A stretch of 64,000 nt of DNA from Clostridia bacterium. Lineage in GTDB: Bacteria > Bacillota > Clostridia > Oscillospirales > CAG-272. Both the position numbers and the translations under genes were made by a program. Position 1 is the stretch's first letter. Every line of letters starts with the position of its first letter. Positions 47,400-54,608 of the stretch are shown one piece after another. Where the stretch lies: positions 34,371-98,370 of the forward strand of contig JAFYLH010000016.1 of assembly GCA_017537175.1 (NCBI GenBank), read 5' to 3'. Below the pieces are notes generated by a model that had not been told where the DNA came from, ran no database searches, and saw nothing but the letters and a program-made list of their open reading frames with translations.

Positions 47400-48770
47400 A
47401 TGAACAGCAATAATCCCTACAGTGAAGTAACTCCGAAAATATTTGAGTTAGCAAAAGAATGTGCACACAACAACCATATAGATAAAGAGCTTTATGCAAA
47501 GCATAAGGTAAACCTGGGTCTGCGTGATGTAAACGGACAGGGTATTCTTACCGGTCTTACAGAGATATCTGACATCATTTCTTTTGAAGAAAAGGACGGC
47601 GAGCGTATTCCCTGCGAAGGTATACTTAAATATCGCGGATACGATATATATAAATTAGTTGACGGCTTTATGGAAGAGGATCGCTTTGGCTTTGAAGAGA
47701 TCACATATCTTCTTCTTTTAGGCAAGCTCCCCAATCGCGAGGAATTAGCTGATTTCACAGAGCTTCTTGCCTCCTACCGTAAGCTCCCCAAGAACTTTGT
47801 CCGCGATGTTATTCTCAAGGCACCCAGCCGTGAGGTAATGAACACAATGGCAAGATGCGTACTTACAATGTACGTTTACGACGATATGGCGGATAATATA
47901 GCTATCCCCAACGTACTTCGCCAGTCATTGCAGCTCGTTTCACTCTTCCCTATCTGGGCTGTATACGGATATCTGTCATCCCAGTACTATCATTACGGCA
48001 ATGATCTGCATATCAATCAGCCCCGAACCGACCTGTCTACCGCTGAGAATATCCTCCATATGCTCCGTCCCGACGGAAAGTATACAGATCTCGAAGCTAA
48101 GATTCTTGACCTCGCACTTGTCCTTCACGCAGAACACGGCGGCGGTAATAACTCTACATTTACAGCTCACGTTGTTTCCTCCTCGGGAACTGACACATAT
48201 TCTGCGGTCGCCGCAGCACTCGGCTCCCTCAAGGGTCCCAAGCACGGCGGTGCAAATATAAAGGTTGTCCGTATGTTCAACGACATCAAGGAGAATGTTA
48301 AGGATTGGACCAACGAAGAAGAGATCGCAGCATATCTTACCGCAATTCTTGAAAAGAGAGCCTTTGACCGTACAGGACTTATCTATGGTATGGGTCACGC
48401 AGTTTACTCTATCTCCGACCCCCGTGCCTGCATACTTGAAAGATGTGTCAAGGATCTCAGCGCAGAAAAGGGTCGTGACGATGAATACACTCTTTATAAG
48501 AATGTTGCAAAGATCGGTACAAAGCTCATTTCCGAAAAGCGCAAGATCTATAAGGGTGTAAGCCCCAACGTAGACTTCTTCAGCGGCTTTGTTTACAGTA
48601 TGCTTAATATCCCGGCGGAGCTTCTTACACCTATATTTGCAATAGCACGTATAGTAGGTTGGAGTGCGCACCGTATCGAAGGTCTTATCAATGCAGACAA
48701 GATCATCCGTCCCGGTTATATGGGTGTCGGCGAAGCTCGTGAATATACAAAAATTGACGAACGCAACTGA
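47400..48770 (+). CDS. Citrate synthase
   Basis: Condenses oxaloacetate and acetyl-CoA to citrate. The 456-residue protein shows the catalytic HAEHGGGNNSTF, LKGPKHGGAN and the aspartate motif PNVDFFSGFVY. It has an N-terminal extension of about 60 residues with the segment LRDVNGQGILTGLTEISDI, as in the long citrate synthases of Clostridia. GGAGG lies before the ATG. With gdhA this fits an incomplete TCA route toward glutamate, an inference from content. Confidence 0.93.
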   Translation: MNSNNPYSEVTPKIFELAKECAHNNHIDKELYAKHKVNLGLRDVNGQGILTGLTEISDIISFEEKDGERIPCEGILKYRGYDIYKLVDGFMEEDRFGFEEITYLLLLGKLPNREELADFTELLASYRKLPKNFVRDVILKAPSREVMNTMARCVLTMYVYDDMADNIAIPNVLRQSLQLVSLFPIWAVYGYLSSQYYHYGNDLHINQPRTDLSTAENILHMLRPDGKYTDLEAKILDLALVLHAEHGGGNNSTFTAHVVSSSGTDTYSAVAAALGSLKGPKHGGANIKVVRMFNDIKENVKDWTNEEEIAAYLTAILEKRAFDRTGLIYGMGHAVYSISDPRACILERCVKDLSAEKGRDDEYTLYKNVAKIGTKLISEKRKIYKGVSPNVDFFSGFVYSMLNIPAELLTPIFAIARIVGWSAHRIEGLINADKIIRPGYMGVGEAREYTKIDERN

Positions 48771-48799
48771 TTGACAAGAGTTAAAAAATATGTTATATT
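48771..48799 (+). promoter_or_regulatory. Sigma-A promoter of smpB
   Basis: TTGACA (48771-48776), 17 bases, TATATT (48794-48799). It begins directly after the citrate synthase stop. An upstream in-frame extension of smpB into this promoter is therefore not real. Confidence 0.72.
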
Positions 48800-48854
48800 A
48801 TATGGGAGAGTGTTGACACTCTCCTATTTTAACCTTAAAAAAGGAGGTGTGGAT

Positions 48855-49319
48855 ATGGCAAAGAAAACCGATAGCAAGATAATTGCACAGAACAAAAAAG
48901 CAAGACACGATTTTTTCGTTGACGAGACCTATGAGGCCGGAATTGAGCTTTTCGGTACAGAGGTAAAGTCGCTTCGCAACGGCAACGTCAATCTCAAGGA
49001 TTCCTATTGCCATATATACAAGGGTGAGCTTTTTGCCTCAGGTGTACACATTTCTCCTTATGAACAGGGTAACATTTTTAACAGAGATCCTTTAAGAGAA
49101 AAGAAGCTCCTTATGCACAAGAAGGAGATAAATAAGCTCTTCGGGCTTGTTTCACAAAAGGGGTATACGTTGGTACCCCTGTCCCTCTATTTCAGCGGCT
49201 CGCGCGTTAAAATGGAGGTAGGACTGTGCAGAGGTAAAAAGCTCTATGACAAGCGCGACGATATGGCTCGCCGTGATGATCAGCGCTACATCGAACGCAG
49301 TCTTAAGGAGAAGTATTAA
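48855..49319 (+). CDS. smpB: SsrA-binding protein SmpB
   Basis: A 154-residue RNA-binding protein that delivers tmRNA to stalled ribosomes in trans-translation. Motifs: [37 protein letters not shown] and the C-terminal [17 protein letters not shown] tail. The ATG at 48855 has AAGGAGG upstream. The tmRNA gene follows 57 bases later, so both parts of the rescue system are together. Confidence 0.97.
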   Translation: MAKKTDSKIIAQNKKARHDFFVDETYEAGIELFGTEVKSLRNGNVNLKDSYCHIYKGELFASGVHISPYEQGNIFNRDPLREKKLLMHKKEINKLFGLVSQKGYTLVPLSLYFSGSRVKMEVGLCRGKKLYDKRDDMARRDDQRYIERSLKEKY

Positions 49320-49376
49320 TCAACCTTCAACTCATAGTTCTAAGCTCATAACTGCAGGTCAAAGATCTGCCCATAT

Positions 49377-49729
49377 GGGGGCGTAAAGGTTTCGACGGGG
49401 ATGTTGAAGTCTTGTAAGCGGGTAGAGATGCAGTAACTCTTTAAACAACTGTACACTTTTAAAATTAAACGCTAACGACAATCTCGTAGCTCAGGCTGCC
49501 TAATTGCGCCTGCATCCGACGGTTGAGTACCACGGCTTCCCGAGGGTGTCATTTTAGTGGTGAACGTGAAGCATAAGTTTGTCTTTGTAATGCTCATGAA
49601 TTAAAAGGCTGGCTCTTTCGGCTTTTGTTTGTTTTGACCGCAGGAGTGAGATCTTGAAATAAACTACACCCGTAGAAAGCGAGATGAATATGTTTTCGGA
49701 CAGGGGTTCGATTCCCCTCGCCTCCACCA
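49377..49729 (+). ncRNA. ssrA: Transfer-messenger RNA
   Basis: The 5' end GGGGGCGTAAAGGTTTCGAC and the 3' end (T-arm GGTTCGATTCCCCTCGCCTCCACCA-type, 49705-49729) pair as a tRNA-like acceptor (GGGGGCG with CGCCTCC) with an encoded CCA. The tag reading frame runs from a GCT resume codon at 49471 to TAA at 49503 and encodes ANDNLVAQAA, ending in the Ala-Ala degron recognised by ClpXP. It acts with SmpB, encoded just upstream. Its 3' end is the attachment site of the following mobile element. Confidence 0.95.
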
Positions 49730-49730
49730 T
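49715..49730 (+). repeat. attL-type core: 3' end of ssrA
   Basis: The 16 bases CCCTCGCCTCCACCAT at the end of the intact tmRNA recur exactly at 52253-52268. The tmRNA end is one of the best-known integration targets of tyrosine recombinases. Confidence 0.8.
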
Positions 49731-49733
49731 ATT

Positions 49734-49771
49734 AGCACGATGGTTTTGATACGAAGCCATCGTGCTTTTTC
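49734..49771 (+). terminator. Terminator after ssrA
   Basis: Ten-bp stem AGCACGATGG (49734-49743 with 49757-49766) and TTTTTCTAT tail. It lies just inside the integrated element, four bases after the CCA, so the element itself supplies the terminator of ssrA. Confidence 0.85.
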
Positions 49772-50077
49772 TATATCTGAAAAGCCTTATGGTACAAGTT
49801 TTTTTCATATTTCAGCGAAATAAATTAGTTTCATTGTATCAAAATTAACTACCCCAAAGTCGAAGTTGGAGGACTTAAACCGACCCATTTGCAACACCTA
49901 TAAAAACCACAATAAAACTTTTACTTAGGAGAATAGTTTCATTGTGGTCGGAAAAGTTTCATTGAGAAAAAATTTCTAAAGTCACCATATAAAAATATGC
50001 ACCGCATGGCTTGAAAATCAGGCTTTTTTATGCTATAATTTATTATGTTTATTTATGTGCAGAAGGAGGACGAATAC
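49772..50077. other. Intergenic left end of the ssrA element, with three AGTTTCATTG repeats
   Basis: No gene is supported here. Three exact copies of AGTTTCATTG lie at 49827-49836, 49935-49944 and 49955-49964. Related GTTTCA and TGAAAC words reappear past the endonuclease gene (51989-52050), near the other end of the element. They could be integrase arm sites or operator sites of the restriction-modification genes. Confidence 0.55.
50011..50039 (+). promoter_or_regulatory. Sigma-A promoter of the restriction-modification operon
   Basis: TTGAAA (50011-50016), 17 bases, perfect TATAAT (50034-50039), 38 bases before the methyltransferase start. The methyltransferase comes first, the common protective order. 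Confidence 0.75.
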
Positions 50078-51064
50078 ATGGTGAGACCATATGAAAATTA
50101 TGTAGATTATTTGAATAATACCATTTGTATTCCGTCTGTACAACCTTATATTGCTATTGATATGTTTGCTGGGTGCGGTGGTTTATCTCTTGGATTTGAA
50201 GCAGCAGGAATCAAGACTATTGGTTATGAAATGGTTGCAGATTGCTGTGAAACATACAGAAAGAATCTCAATTCGGAATGCCATCAAGCAAAAATCACCA
50301 TTGAAACAGAATTCCCAAAAGTGGATTTGATTATTGGTGGACCACCTTGCCAACCTTTCAGTCGCAGAGGTAAACAAACAGGCAAAAACGATGAAAGAAA
50401 CGGTTTCCCTGCGTTCATTGAGGCGGTGCGCAAGGTACAACCTGCAATCTGGGTCTGCGAGAATGTAAAGGGATTGCCGGAGCAGAACAAGGAATATTTT
50501 CAAAACATCATCGAGGAGTTTATTGCTCTTGGATATATTGTAGAGTATAGAGTTTTTCAGTTGGTTAAATACGATGTTCCGCAGAATCGTGAACGATTGG
50601 TAATTGTTGGACATCGTGGAGGATTCCAGTTCCCCGAACCAAATGAGTACAAAGTAACAGCAGGTGAAGCATTGGGACACCTTACAACGGAAATCCCAGA
50701 GAATGCGGCATTCCTTACGCCTGCAATGGACGAATACATTGCCAAATATGAGGCAGCATCCAAATGCAAGAATCCTCGTGACCTGCATTTGGACAGACCC
50801 GCCAGAACACTGACCTGCCGAAATCTTGCAGGAGCTACAAGTGATATGCACCGCATCAAATTGCCCGATGGACGTCGCAGAAGAATCACCGTCCGAGAGG
50901 CGGCAAGATTGCAGAGTTTCCCAGATTGGTTTGAATTCTCTGGCACCGAGGAAAGCCAGTTTACACAGATAGGCAATGCGGTTCCTCCGATGTTTGCATT
51001 CAAACTGGCAACCAAAATCAAAGAATATCTCGATAACATCAAAGGACAGGAGGTGGATGTATGA
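50078..51064 (+). CDS. DNA (cytosine-5-)-methyltransferase of a type II restriction-modification system
   Basis: A 328-residue C5-cytosine methyltransferase with motif I DMFAGCGG (28-35), the catalytic PCQ loop (IGGPPCQPFS, Cys91), ENV motif (CENV, 127-130), QNRERLVIVG (motif VIII), and QIGNAVPP (motif X). The target-recognition region between motifs VIII and IX is short. The ATG at 50078 was chosen because AAGGAGG lies eight bases upstream. It overlaps the endonuclease gene by four bases (ATGA). It should protect the host DNA against the neighbouring endonuclease; the recognition sequence cannot be read from the protein. Confidence 0.94.
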   Translation: MVRPYENYVDYLNNTICIPSVQPYIAIDMFAGCGGLSLGFEAAGIKTIGYEMVADCCETYRKNLNSECHQAKITIETEFPKVDLIIGGPPCQPFSRRGKQTGKNDERNGFPAFIEAVRKVQPAIWVCENVKGLPEQNKEYFQNIIEEFIALGYIVEYRVFQLVKYDVPQNRERLVIVGHRGGFQFPEPNEYKVTAGEALGHLTTEIPENAAFLTPAMDEYIAKYEAASKCKNPRDLHLDRPARTLTCRNLAGATSDMHRIKLPDGRRRRITVREAARLQSFPDWFEFSGTEESQFTQIGNAVPPMFAFKLATKIKEYLDNIKGQEVDV

Positions 51065-51981
51065 GCGTCATTGAGCAAGCAAGTGAGTTTTTAGCTCAGA
51101 TTGGTGTACCTGCAAAGCAGTGCAATGATATGTGCTGTTATGTGTTAGTCGCATTGAGCAATATGGCCCAGAAGTCCACTTGGACCGAGGCAGAAAATCC
51201 TTGGATGGGTCCACATGATATTATCGTATATCTTGATACAAACAACATAAAAAGTTATGCAGAAAACAGCAGAGAGACCATTCGCAAGAATTGTCTCCGT
51301 CCGTTTAGAGATTTGGCAATCATTGAGGACAACGGTCTTGCATCCAATAGTGGCAAGTATAAATACCGCCTTACGGATGAAATGCTTGAACTGCTCCGAG
51401 TTTACAGAACTGACGAATGGGAAACCGCGCTCAAGTACCACAACAAGTACAGCAAAGCACTTGTTCACAGTTATCAGTCTAAAAAGGAACTGGAAAAGAT
51501 GCCTGTTCGTGTGAATGGACAGGACCTCCGTTTTAGTCCTGGCAAGCACAATCAGTTGCAGAAACAGATTCTCGAAGTGTTTGCTCCGAGATTTGCACAG
51601 GGATTTGAATGCTTGTATGTTGGTGATTCTGCTGACAGAGATATGTACAAGAACACCGAGAGACTGCAAGAACTTGGTTTCGACATCACCTTGGATGTAT
51701 TGCCGGATGTAGTCCTCTATGTTCCCGATAAGAAGTGGCTGTTCTTCGTGGAGTGTGTGACCACTGTCGGACCTGTGGACCAAAAGCGAATGAATGACAT
51801 TGAAAACATGACACAGGGTGTTGATGCAGGAAATGTCTATTTGACTGCATTCCCGAACTTTGCAACATATAAAAAATTCAGTCAAGACCTCGCATGGGAA
51901 ACTGAAGTGTGGATTGCAGAAATGCCTGAGCATTTAATACATCTGAATGGCAATAAATTCTTAGGACCACGTGATGATTAA
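51061..51981 (+). CDS. BsuBI/PstI-family type II restriction endonuclease
   Basis: A 306-residue protein. The N-terminal half (1-135) looks like a winged-helix region; the C-terminal half has the BsuBI/PstI family pattern: GKHNQLQKQILEVFAPRF (161-178), YVGDSADRDMY (186-196) and PDVVLYVPDKKWLFFVECV (215-233) followed by GP. Family members cut CTGCAG, but normally travel with an N6-adenine methyltransferase; here the partner is a cytosine-5 enzyme. It is translationally coupled to the methyltransferase. Confidence 0.87.
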   Translation: MSVIEQASEFLAQIGVPAKQCNDMCCYVLVALSNMAQKSTWTEAENPWMGPHDIIVYLDTNNIKSYAENSRETIRKNCLRPFRDLAIIEDNGLASNSGKYKYRLTDEMLELLRVYRTDEWETALKYHNKYSKALVHSYQSKKELEKMPVRVNGQDLRFSPGKHNQLQKQILEVFAPRFAQGFECLYVGDSADRDMYKNTERLQELGFDITLDVLPDVVLYVPDKKWLFFVECVTTVGPVDQKRMNDIENMTQGVDAGNVYLTAFPNFATYKKFSQDLAWETEVWIAEMPEHLIHLNGNKFLGPRDD

Positions 51982-52081
51982 GGCATGGTGGTTTCACTTT
52001 TTACACTATGGTTTCATTTTTGTGTGAAACCTTTTGAAACCCTAAGAAACCGTAGCATTATTATCAACTGTTGCCATACAC

Positions 52082-52106
52082 AAAAGCACCCATTTGGGTG
52101 CTTTTT
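52082..52106 (+). terminator. Terminator after the restriction endonuclease gene
   Basis: Stem AAAAGCACCC (52082-52091) with GGGTGCTTTT (52096-52105) and ATTT loop, followed by TTGTGTA. Flanking ACAC/GTGT can extend the pairing with one bulge. Confidence 0.82.
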
Positions 52107-52125
52107 GTGTATCAATGAATCCGCA

Positions 52126-52268
52126 GCGAGGGGGATCGAACAAGGAGGGAGCAAAGCTCGCTTTGCGGAAGGAAAACAGTCCGGTGAACTGTTTTCCGCC
52201 GACGAGGCAACGAGCAACGCGAGGCGATAGGGCGGGTAGCCCGGGACAAATTCCCTCGCCTCCACCAT
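52126..52268 (+). repeat. Structured 143-bp element ending in the attR copy
   Basis: The left end (52126-52140) is an inverted copy of the tmRNA sequence 49707-49721 (TTCGATTCCCCTCGC), 14 of 15 bases identical. The right end carries the 16-bp direct copy. GCGAGGG (52126-52132) can pair with CCCTCGC (52253-52259), enclosing hairpins GCAAAGC/GCTTTGC (52151-52166) and GGAAAACAGT/ACTGTTTTCC (52171-52197). Short ORFs through it are not credible genes. Confidence 0.6.
52253..52268 (+). repeat. attR-type core: displaced ssrA 3' end
   Basis: Exact 16-base copy of 49715-49730 (CCCTCGCCTCCACCAT). Upstream of it the T-arm is no longer complementary, so this is a remnant and not a second tmRNA end. Confidence 0.8.
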
Positions 52269-52409
52269 TCAATATCAAGTGGTTGATAAAATCCACCTAT
52301 GCACCGCTTAGGTAAGCTTTACTTGCCAGGCGGTGTATCGCTTTGTTATGGTTAGGATAACCATAGCAAAATAAATTTGCAAAACTAAGGAAATTGAAGC
52401 TAAAACAAG

Positions 52410-52459
52410 CACACACAGCTTTTGACAAGTATCGTCATAGACTGTGTGTGTTTTCTTTT
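52410..52459 (+). terminator. Terminator-like hairpin downstream of the att site
   Basis: Nine-bp arms CACACACAG (52410-52418) and CTGTGTGTG (52442-52450) with an inner TGAC/GTCA pairing, then TTTTCTTTT. No gene ends here, so it may terminate a short untranslated RNA from the region just upstream. Confidence 0.6.
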
Positions 52460-52643
52460 ATTATTTGCTAAAATTACGTTTTTACGCTTTTGCCTTGATT
52501 GACTAGGGTAAAACCACGTAAAATGTACGTTTTTTTCACGTGGTTGCAGCGTTTTTTCGGAAAATCCCCTGCCCTGTTTTTGTATGGGGTTCGGTACGGT
52601 TATTATTTACATATCCATTTATGGGTGACATATGTAAAAAACA

Positions 52644-52672
52644 TTGCAATGAAATTAAACATATGTTATACT
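52644..52672 (+). promoter_or_regulatory. Promoter of the truncated ADP-ribosylglycohydrolase gene
   Basis: TTGCAA (52644-52649), 17 bases, TATACT (52667-52672), 48 bases before the GTG start. The promoter and ribosome binding site remain although the gene is broken. Confidence 0.5.
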
Positions 52673-52720
52673 GAACATAGTATATATTTTGAGTATAAAT
52701 ATCTATTCAAGGAGATTACC

Positions 52721-52936
52721 GTGTTAGGTGCAATTATTGGTGATATTGCCGGCTCTCGTTTTGAGTGGTACAATCACAAATCGAAAGATTTTGAATTATT
52801 AACTATGGAGTGCAAATTCACAGATGACACCGTTATGTCGATTGCCATCTGCGAAGCACTTATGAATAGCAAAAGAGATAATTTTACACCCACTCGCTTA
52901 AATTCAAATAATATTGAGAAAAGCAAGTCGTTTTGA
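52721..52936 (+). pseudogene. ADP-ribosylglycohydrolase family, N-terminal fragment
   Basis: Only about 60 residues of a family of roughly 250-300 remain. The GTG start (AAGGAG upstream) reads GAIIGDIAGSRFEW and then FTDDTVMSIAICEAL, the two N-terminal metal and substrate motifs that release ADP-ribose from proteins. After NSKRDN the reading drifts into unrelated sequence and stops at 52936. No continuation is seen in other frames downstream, so the rest was deleted. Confidence 0.75.
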
Positions 52937-53073
52937 ACCTAAAAATCGGGGTTTATAACCGAACAAATATTCGGTTTCTATAGGCTCTACAAATTTCAGT
53001 ATCAAAATAGTATCACAAAACGGCGAAAAAATCAACCCTTTTATAACGTTGAAACAAATTACCGGATAGACTT

Positions 53074-53108
53074 AAAAACATCAACCCCTGCTAAATAGGT
53101 AGCAGGGG
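53074..53108 (-). terminator. Terminator after the 5'-nucleotidase remnant
   Basis: Nine-bp perfect stem CCCCTGCTA (53085-53093 with 53100-53108), six-base loop; the minus-strand tail is TTGATGTTTTT. Confidence 0.7.
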
Positions 53109-53117
53109 CTGTATTTG

Positions 53118-53861
53118 TTATTTTCCTGTTTTCTTTCTACGATAGATTTCTAAAACTACTATACAGGTGGAGCTGATGCTCAGTAAGGACACCCACAGGA
53201 CAATGAGGGAATTATCTCCGGTTTTGGGAGAGTTCACCTCGGTATCCTGTTTGTTATCATCGTCTTGGGGGGTATCTTCGGTGTTGTCGATAATTTCGCC
53301 TTTGGTAAAGATGATGTTGGTCTTTACTTCGGCGTAAGCTTCACCAATAACACCTCCGAGATTTTCGGTGATGTATTTCTCCAACAGCTCCACATCGAGC
53401 ATACCGTCGTTTTGCAGAATCTTTGCGTTTGCAAACATACTCATTCCGTCACCGCATTCGAGCAAATGGTAACTGTCCGATGCAATGGAATAGGGTTCAA
53501 AATAAGACTTGTCCTCACCTTTTCTTTGGAAGTTACAAGAGATAGGCTTTGTATTCATCATGCCGCTGAGTTCGTTAAGGCGAGGAAGTTTATAATCAAA
53601 TTCGTGATTTCCAAGCGTTACCGCATCATATCCCACAAGGTTCATAAGATCCACCTTTGGAAATGGCACCCAAGCTGCTGCCTTGAATGTAGTCGCCCAC
53701 AGAAACCACGCCCACATTGGCATAGCTTTCCATCAATTCTGTTTTCATTGCGGCAAGTTTGGAATAACCCTCCACCGCACAATGCACATCGTTCTCATAA
53801 AGGATCACGATGGTGTCATTGTCCTTTGCACATACCACACCTGTAAACACAAAATATGTGT
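53118..53861 (-). pseudogene. Wall-anchored 5'-nucleotidase/metallophosphatase remnant
   Basis: Pieces of one gene in two frames. The first frame reads TIVILYENDVHCAVEGYSKL and SVGDYIQGSSLGAISKG (metal-binding N-terminus); at about 53652-53656 it shifts to the frame reading VDLMNLVGYDAVTLGNHEFD. After roughly 45 more residues the text jumps to the end of the C-terminal nucleotidase domain (LLECGDGMSMFANAKILQ, NLGGVIGEAYAEV), so about 300 residues are missing. The tail has a sorting signal SPKTG, a membrane helix and RRKK, as in sortase-anchored proteins. The signal peptide is not clear. It is not functional as an enzyme. Confidence 0.78.
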
Positions 53862-53873
53862 ATGAAAGTATTG

Positions 53874-53902
53874 TTGTAAAAATAGAGATAGTGTGATATA
53901 AT
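53874..53902 (+). promoter_or_regulatory. Sigma-A promoter of the HD hydrolase gene
   Basis: TTGTAA (53874-53879), 17 bases, perfect TATAAT (53897-53902), 77 bases before the start codon. Confidence 0.6.
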
Positions 53903-53978
53903 AGTATAGAACACACGAATTGCAGAACGGATATAGGTGCTGCTGAATAGTTGATGAATGTTGGAGGAGTATTATTGA

Positions 53979-54545
53979 ATGGAAAACATTTTAGACAGAG
54001 CAATTATATTTGCTACCGAAGCTCACAAAGGTCAGTTCCGTAAAGGAACACAAATACCGTACATATTGCACCCAATGGAAGCGGCTGCGATTGTCAGCAC
54101 AATGACAACGGATTCTGAAATCATTGCAGGTGCGGTGCTTCACGATGTTGTTGAAGACACGGACACTACCATGGATGATATACAGCAAATGTTCGGAGAC
54201 ACGGTTGCTTTCCTTGTTTGCTCAGAGACTGAAAACAAGCGTAAAAATTTATCGGCTCAGTCCACATGGAAGATTCGCAAACAGGAAACGCTCGACCATC
54301 TCAAGACGGCGTCTTTGGATGTCAAGATGATCACTCTGGGAGACAAGCTCTCCAATATCCGATCTATTTATCATGATTATAACACGATCGGTGATGCGCT
54401 TTGGCAGAGATTTAATCAAAAGGATAAGAATGAGCATTATTGGTATTATCAAAGCATTGCAGATTGTTTAACCGAACTTGAGCAGTACCCGGCATACAAC
54501 GAATACTGTGAATTGATTGATAAGACCTTCAAAAACCTTACATAA
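53979..54545 (+). CDS. HD-domain protein, small alarmone hydrolase-like
   Basis: A 188-residue stand-alone HD domain of the RelA/SpoT hydrolase type: AHKGQFRKGTQIPYILHPME, then the metal motif HDVVEDTD and GDKLSNIRSI. No synthetase, TGS or ACT domain follows. Similar small alarmone hydrolases remove pyrophosphate from (p)ppGpp. It is the only intact gene between the ssrA element and the partner-switching operon and may be part of the accessory region. Ribosome binding site GGAGGAG lies ten bases upstream. Confidence 0.83.
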   Translation: MENILDRAIIFATEAHKGQFRKGTQIPYILHPMEAAAIVSTMTTDSEIIAGAVLHDVVEDTDTTMDDIQQMFGDTVAFLVCSETENKRKNLSAQSTWKIRKQETLDHLKTASLDVKMITLGDKLSNIRSIYHDYNTIGDALWQRFNQKDKNEHYWYYQSIADCLTELEQYPAYNEYCELIDKTFKNLT

Positions 54546-54561
54546 CGCTCCCTTGCAACAC

Positions 54562-54599
54562 AACAGCCCCTGCCATTCGCTTGGCAGGGGCTGTTTTTA
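54562..54599. terminator. Strong bidirectional terminator between convergent genes
   Basis: Fourteen-bp perfect stem AACAGCCCCTGCCA (54562-54575 with 54582-54595), loop TTCGCT, T-run on the plus strand. It ends the HD gene and, from the other side, the partner-switching operon. Confidence 0.9.
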
Positions 54600-54608
54600 T
54601 CGTCCCGC

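Larger units (their letters stand above)
49731..52268 (+). mobile_element. Small integrated element at ssrA carrying a restriction-modification system, no integrase
   Basis: A 2.5-kb segment bounded by the 16-bp direct repeat of the ssrA 3' end (49715-49730 and 52253-52268). It holds a C5-cytosine methyltransferase and a BsuBI/PstI-family endonuclease with their own promoter and terminator. Base composition and codon use differ from the strongly biased housekeeping genes just upstream. Short GTTTCA repeats occur near both ends. No integrase gene or fragment is present, so it was either mobilised in trans or has lost its recombinase. Confidence 0.72.
51982..52720. other. Long intergenic region with hairpins, the att repeat and a promoter
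   Basis: No gene is supported in these 739 bases. In order they hold GTTTCA/TGAAAC words and a hairpin (52010-52031), a terminator (52082-52106), a structured 143-bp element with the right att repeat (52126-52268), three more hairpins (about 52279-52365), a terminator-like hairpin (52410-52459), an imperfect hairpin ACCACGT...ACGTGGT (52513-52544), and the promoter of a truncated gene (52644-52672). Confidence 0.6.

Noticed and set aside
48771..48854. Upstream in-frame extension of smpB
   Set aside because: This stretch contains the smpB promoter; the ATG at 48855 has AAGGAGG and matches the family N-terminus.
49554..49808. Minus-strand 84-codon reading frame over the 3' half of ssrA
   Set aside because: It is antisense to the tmRNA and carries the RGIEPLS-type text typical of false genes drawn over tRNA-like ends. 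The tmRNA explains the sequence.
49827..49964. AGTTTCATTG repeats considered as a CRISPR array
   Set aside because: Only three 10-bp copies at irregular spacing (98 and 10 bases between), no cas genes.
50183..50851. Minus-strand reading frame of 222 codons opposite the methyltransferase
   Set aside because: Antisense to a complete C5-cytosine methyltransferase; no control-protein-like helix-turn-helix is visible.
51145..51933. Minus-strand reading frame of 262 codons opposite the endonuclease
   Set aside because: Antisense to the endonuclease gene; cysteine- and histidine-rich shadow text without any domain.
52014..52315. Several overlapping short reading frames over the att-repeat element
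   Set aside because: They overlap in both strands without ribosome binding sites and follow the hairpin-rich element; no domain is recognisable.
52499..52720. Upstream in-frame extension of the ADP-ribosylglycohydrolase fragment
   Set aside because: The translation is unrelated to the family, covers a hairpin and the promoter, and the GTG at 52721 has a good ribosome binding site.
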